From Rikenellaceae bacterium (GTDB lineage Bacteria; Bacteroidota; Bacteroidia; Bacteroidales; UBA932): 64,000 nucleotides of DNA. This document shows, piece after piece, positions 62,534 to 64,000 of this stretch. The stretch is taken from assembly GCA_003542575.1 (NCBI GenBank), contig DPKJ01000011.1, forward strand, positions 1 to 64,000, given 5' to 3'. Within the stretch, counting starts at the first letter, position 1, and each line of letters begins with the position of its first letter. The translations under genes were made by a program, and so were the position numbers. The notes under the pieces were generated by a model. The model ran no database searches. It worked only from the letters and a program-made list of their open reading frames with translations, and was not told where the DNA came from.

Positions 62534-62931
62534 TAAAAGAAATAATTTATAATAACGAAGTTTTAGCAAGGTATATTCCCTCTGAATCATGGGCTCCTGA
62601 TCTTGGATTTTATTCAAAAGAAGAGGAATTTATTCAAGTTGGAAGTTGGCAATATGATAAAGGTAAAGAACTATTAAATCATATTCATAATCCAGTTGTT
62701 AGAAATATTAGTCGTACACAAGAGGTTTTGTATGTTCGAAAAGGTATTATAAAAGCTAGAGTTTATTCTCTTGACGAAATTTTTGTAGAAGAAATTATTG
62801 TCAAAGAAGGCGATACAATAATCCTTCTCAATTCTGGCCACGGTTATGAAATTTTGCAAGATAATACACAAGTACTAGAAATAAAAAATGGCCCGTATTT
62901 AGGTGCCGACATTGATAGGAGGAGGTTTTAA
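62530..62931 (+). CDS. small cupin-like protein
   Basis: 133 residues from ATG 62530, overlapping the previous stop. NHIHNPVVRNISRTQEVLYV and KEGDTIILLNSGHGYEIL look like the two cupin motifs. May be a sugar isomerase or epimerase, or a binding protein. Function not known. Confidence 0.65.
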   Translation: MIKEIIYNNEVLARYIPSESWAPDLGFYSKEEEFIQVGSWQYDKGKELLNHIHNPVVRNISRTQEVLYVRKGIIKARVYSLDEIFVEEIIVKEGDTIILLNSGHGYEILQDNTQVLEIKNGPYLGADIDRRRF

Positions 62932-62933
62932 TT

Positions 62934-63488
62934 ATGGCTTATACTGATTTGAATTACAAATTCAAAAAAATTGGGAAGAATGTTATAATTGGTAATAATG
63001 TGTACTTCCGTTACCCTGAATTTGTTGAGATTGGAGATAATGTAGTTATTGATGAGTTTTGTTATTTTACAACTGCATTATCAATCGGTAGTTTTGTTCA
63101 CATTGGACCTCATTGTTCTTGTATTGGAGGCAAAGAGTCAAGATTGGTAATGAGTGATTTTTCCGGGCTATCTGCTGGCTGCAGAATTATTTGTGGTTCT
63201 GACAATTACATAACTGGGCTTACGAATCCAAATGTTCCTATTGAATATAGAGGCGAGACTAAGGTTGGAGAGATATTCATTGGGAAACATGCAGTTCTAG
63301 GCACAAATACGGTTGTACATCCACTTGTAAGGATAAAAGATGGAGCAGCAACAGGTAGCCTTACATTGGTAACGAAAGATCTTGATGAATGGGGTGTTTA
63401 TATTGGGAGTCCGGCTAGAAGAATTAAATCAAGAGATAGAGAAAAAATATTAAGCCTTGAGCAGCTATTTATTAAAACAATAAAGTAG
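62934..63488 (+). CDS. left-handed beta-helix acyltransferase
   Basis: 184 residues with hexapeptide repeats (IGKNVIIGNNVYF, IGDNVVIDEFCYF, IGKHAVLGTNTVV) ending YIGSPARRIKSRDRE. Preceded by AGGAGGAGG at 62916-62924, a strong ribosome site rare in this window. Probably O- or N-acylates a sugar. Confidence 0.8.
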   Translation: MAYTDLNYKFKKIGKNVIIGNNVYFRYPEFVEIGDNVVIDEFCYFTTALSIGSFVHIGPHCSCIGGKESRLVMSDFSGLSAGCRIICGSDNYITGLTNPNVPIEYRGETKVGEIFIGKHAVLGTNTVVHPLVRIKDGAATGSLTLVTKDLDEWGVYIGSPARRIKSRDREKILSLEQLFIKTIK

Positions 63489-63550
63489 AAATTCATAATT
63501 TAAATTAAAGTCAGGTTTTAAAATACTCAAATAAACCATTGGCTAATAAA

Positions 63551-64000
63551 ATGAATAAAATCATCATTACAGGTGGATCTGGATTTTTAGCGAAACATAC
63601 TATTAAATATCTAGAATCTAAAGGGTATGAAGTTTGGGATTTGACCCGTAAACCGAACGTTCGTAGCCAGTCCATTGAAATTGATATCACAAATAGGGTT
63701 GATGTTGAGACTAAAATAAGTGTAGATAATATTGATGCAATTATTCATCTGGCTGCACATATCCCAACACCAGAAAATTCTCCTGATATAGAACTATGTC
63801 AAAAAGTAAATTTTGATAGCACAAATTTTCTTCTTAAATTTTGTTGTGACAATAACATTAGAAGATTTATCTACATCTCTTCACTTTCAATTTTTGATGA
63901 TAATGCAGAGATCATTATTAATGAAAAATCAACCCCAAACCCAAAATCAGAATATTCAATCAGTAAATTGTCTGCAGAATACTTATGTCGGTTTTACAGT
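63551..64000 (+). CDS. NAD-dependent epimerase/dehydratase, cut by the window end
   Basis: 150 codons are visible and open to the last base. The start is MNKIIITGGSGFLAKHTIKYL (Rossmann GGSGFLA), then HLAAHIPTP and a YSISK active-site motif (YxxxK) near 139. Extended SDR family; sugar unknown. Confidence 0.85.
   Translation, partial: MNKIIITGGSGFLAKHTIKYLESKGYEVWDLTRKPNVRSQSIEIDITNRVDVETKISVDNIDAIIHLAAHIPTPENSPDIELCQKVNFDSTNFLLKFCCDNNIRRFIYISSLSIFDDNAEIIINEKSTPNPKSEYSISKLSAEYLCRFYS

Noticed and set aside
1..64000. tRNA or rRNA genes
   Set aside because: Intergenic regions were read for T-loop-like sequence and conserved rRNA segments; none was convincing, although this is by eye and a covariance search would be decisive.

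Overview
The window looks like a chromosome segment of a member of the Bacteroidota, most likely order Bacteroidales; no genus is claimed. The signs are TAnnTTTG-type -7 promoter boxes, start codons mostly without Shine-Dalgarno sequences, a Na+-translocating NADH:quinone reductase operon, a DUF4290 gene, MurA with Asp in place of the fosfomycin-target Cys, DUF4493/DUF6359-like lipoprotein domains, a UpxY-like NusG paralogue and long SLBB-type polysaccharide export proteins. No rRNA, tRNA, CRISPR array, phage gene or intact insertion sequence was seen.

Layout. 0-10 kb: a Spy/ZraP-like periplasmic protein and a small secreted Gly-rich protein, then a reverse-strand FAD/Fe-S glycolate/D-lactate oxidase, a sugar N-acetyltransferase and a lipoprotein, then a forward 1,097-residue multidomain flavin/iron-sulfur dehydrogenase. 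10-19 kb: a PcrA/UvrD helicase divergent from nqrABCDEF. 19-32 kb: mostly reverse-strand housekeeping genes (rRNA m5C methyltransferase, two STAS-like paralogues, GH20 hexosaminidase, SRPBCC protein, pyrE, Nudix hydrolase) and a probable operon nusG-like/DUF4290/murA/ftsK/lolA. 32-44.6 kb: an accessory-looking, repeat-rich stretch with a UDP-sugar dehydrogenase carrying a coding minisatellite, a repeat-bearing lipoprotein, rplU-rpmA, an AAA-type ATPase, a ubiX with a large insertion, a probable toxin-antitoxin-chaperone module and a metallophosphoesterase/PQQ-propeller protein. 44.6-64 kb: a forward polysaccharide locus (CapD/WbpM dehydratase, Wza, Wzz, WbpE/WbpD/WbpA-like diacetamido-uronate genes, Wzx, Wzy, glycosyltransferase, PIG-L deacetylase, acyltransferases, KASIII, ketoreductase, Gmd, an Fcl-like reductase, a cupin, and an epimerase cut by the window end).

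Two themes stand out. First, intergenic spaces hold two length-locked families of palindromic elements (126 bp and 137 bp) that share the same GC-rich outer ends but have different interiors, together with solitary ends and an 84-bp tandem array starting with the same end. Second, many otherwise ordinary enzymes in the first 45 kb carry internal low-complexity insertions made of degenerate tandem repeats, while the AT-rich polysaccharide genes after about 49.2 kb carry none. Two genes also have short tandem copies of their own 3' ends, stop codon included. Together these suggest a genome prone to local tandem duplication and to spread of small palindromic elements, with a more recently acquired polysaccharide cassette. 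Within that cassette the run deacetylase, acyltransferase, KASIII, ketoreductase suggests synthesis of a short 3-hydroxyacyl decoration on an amino sugar.
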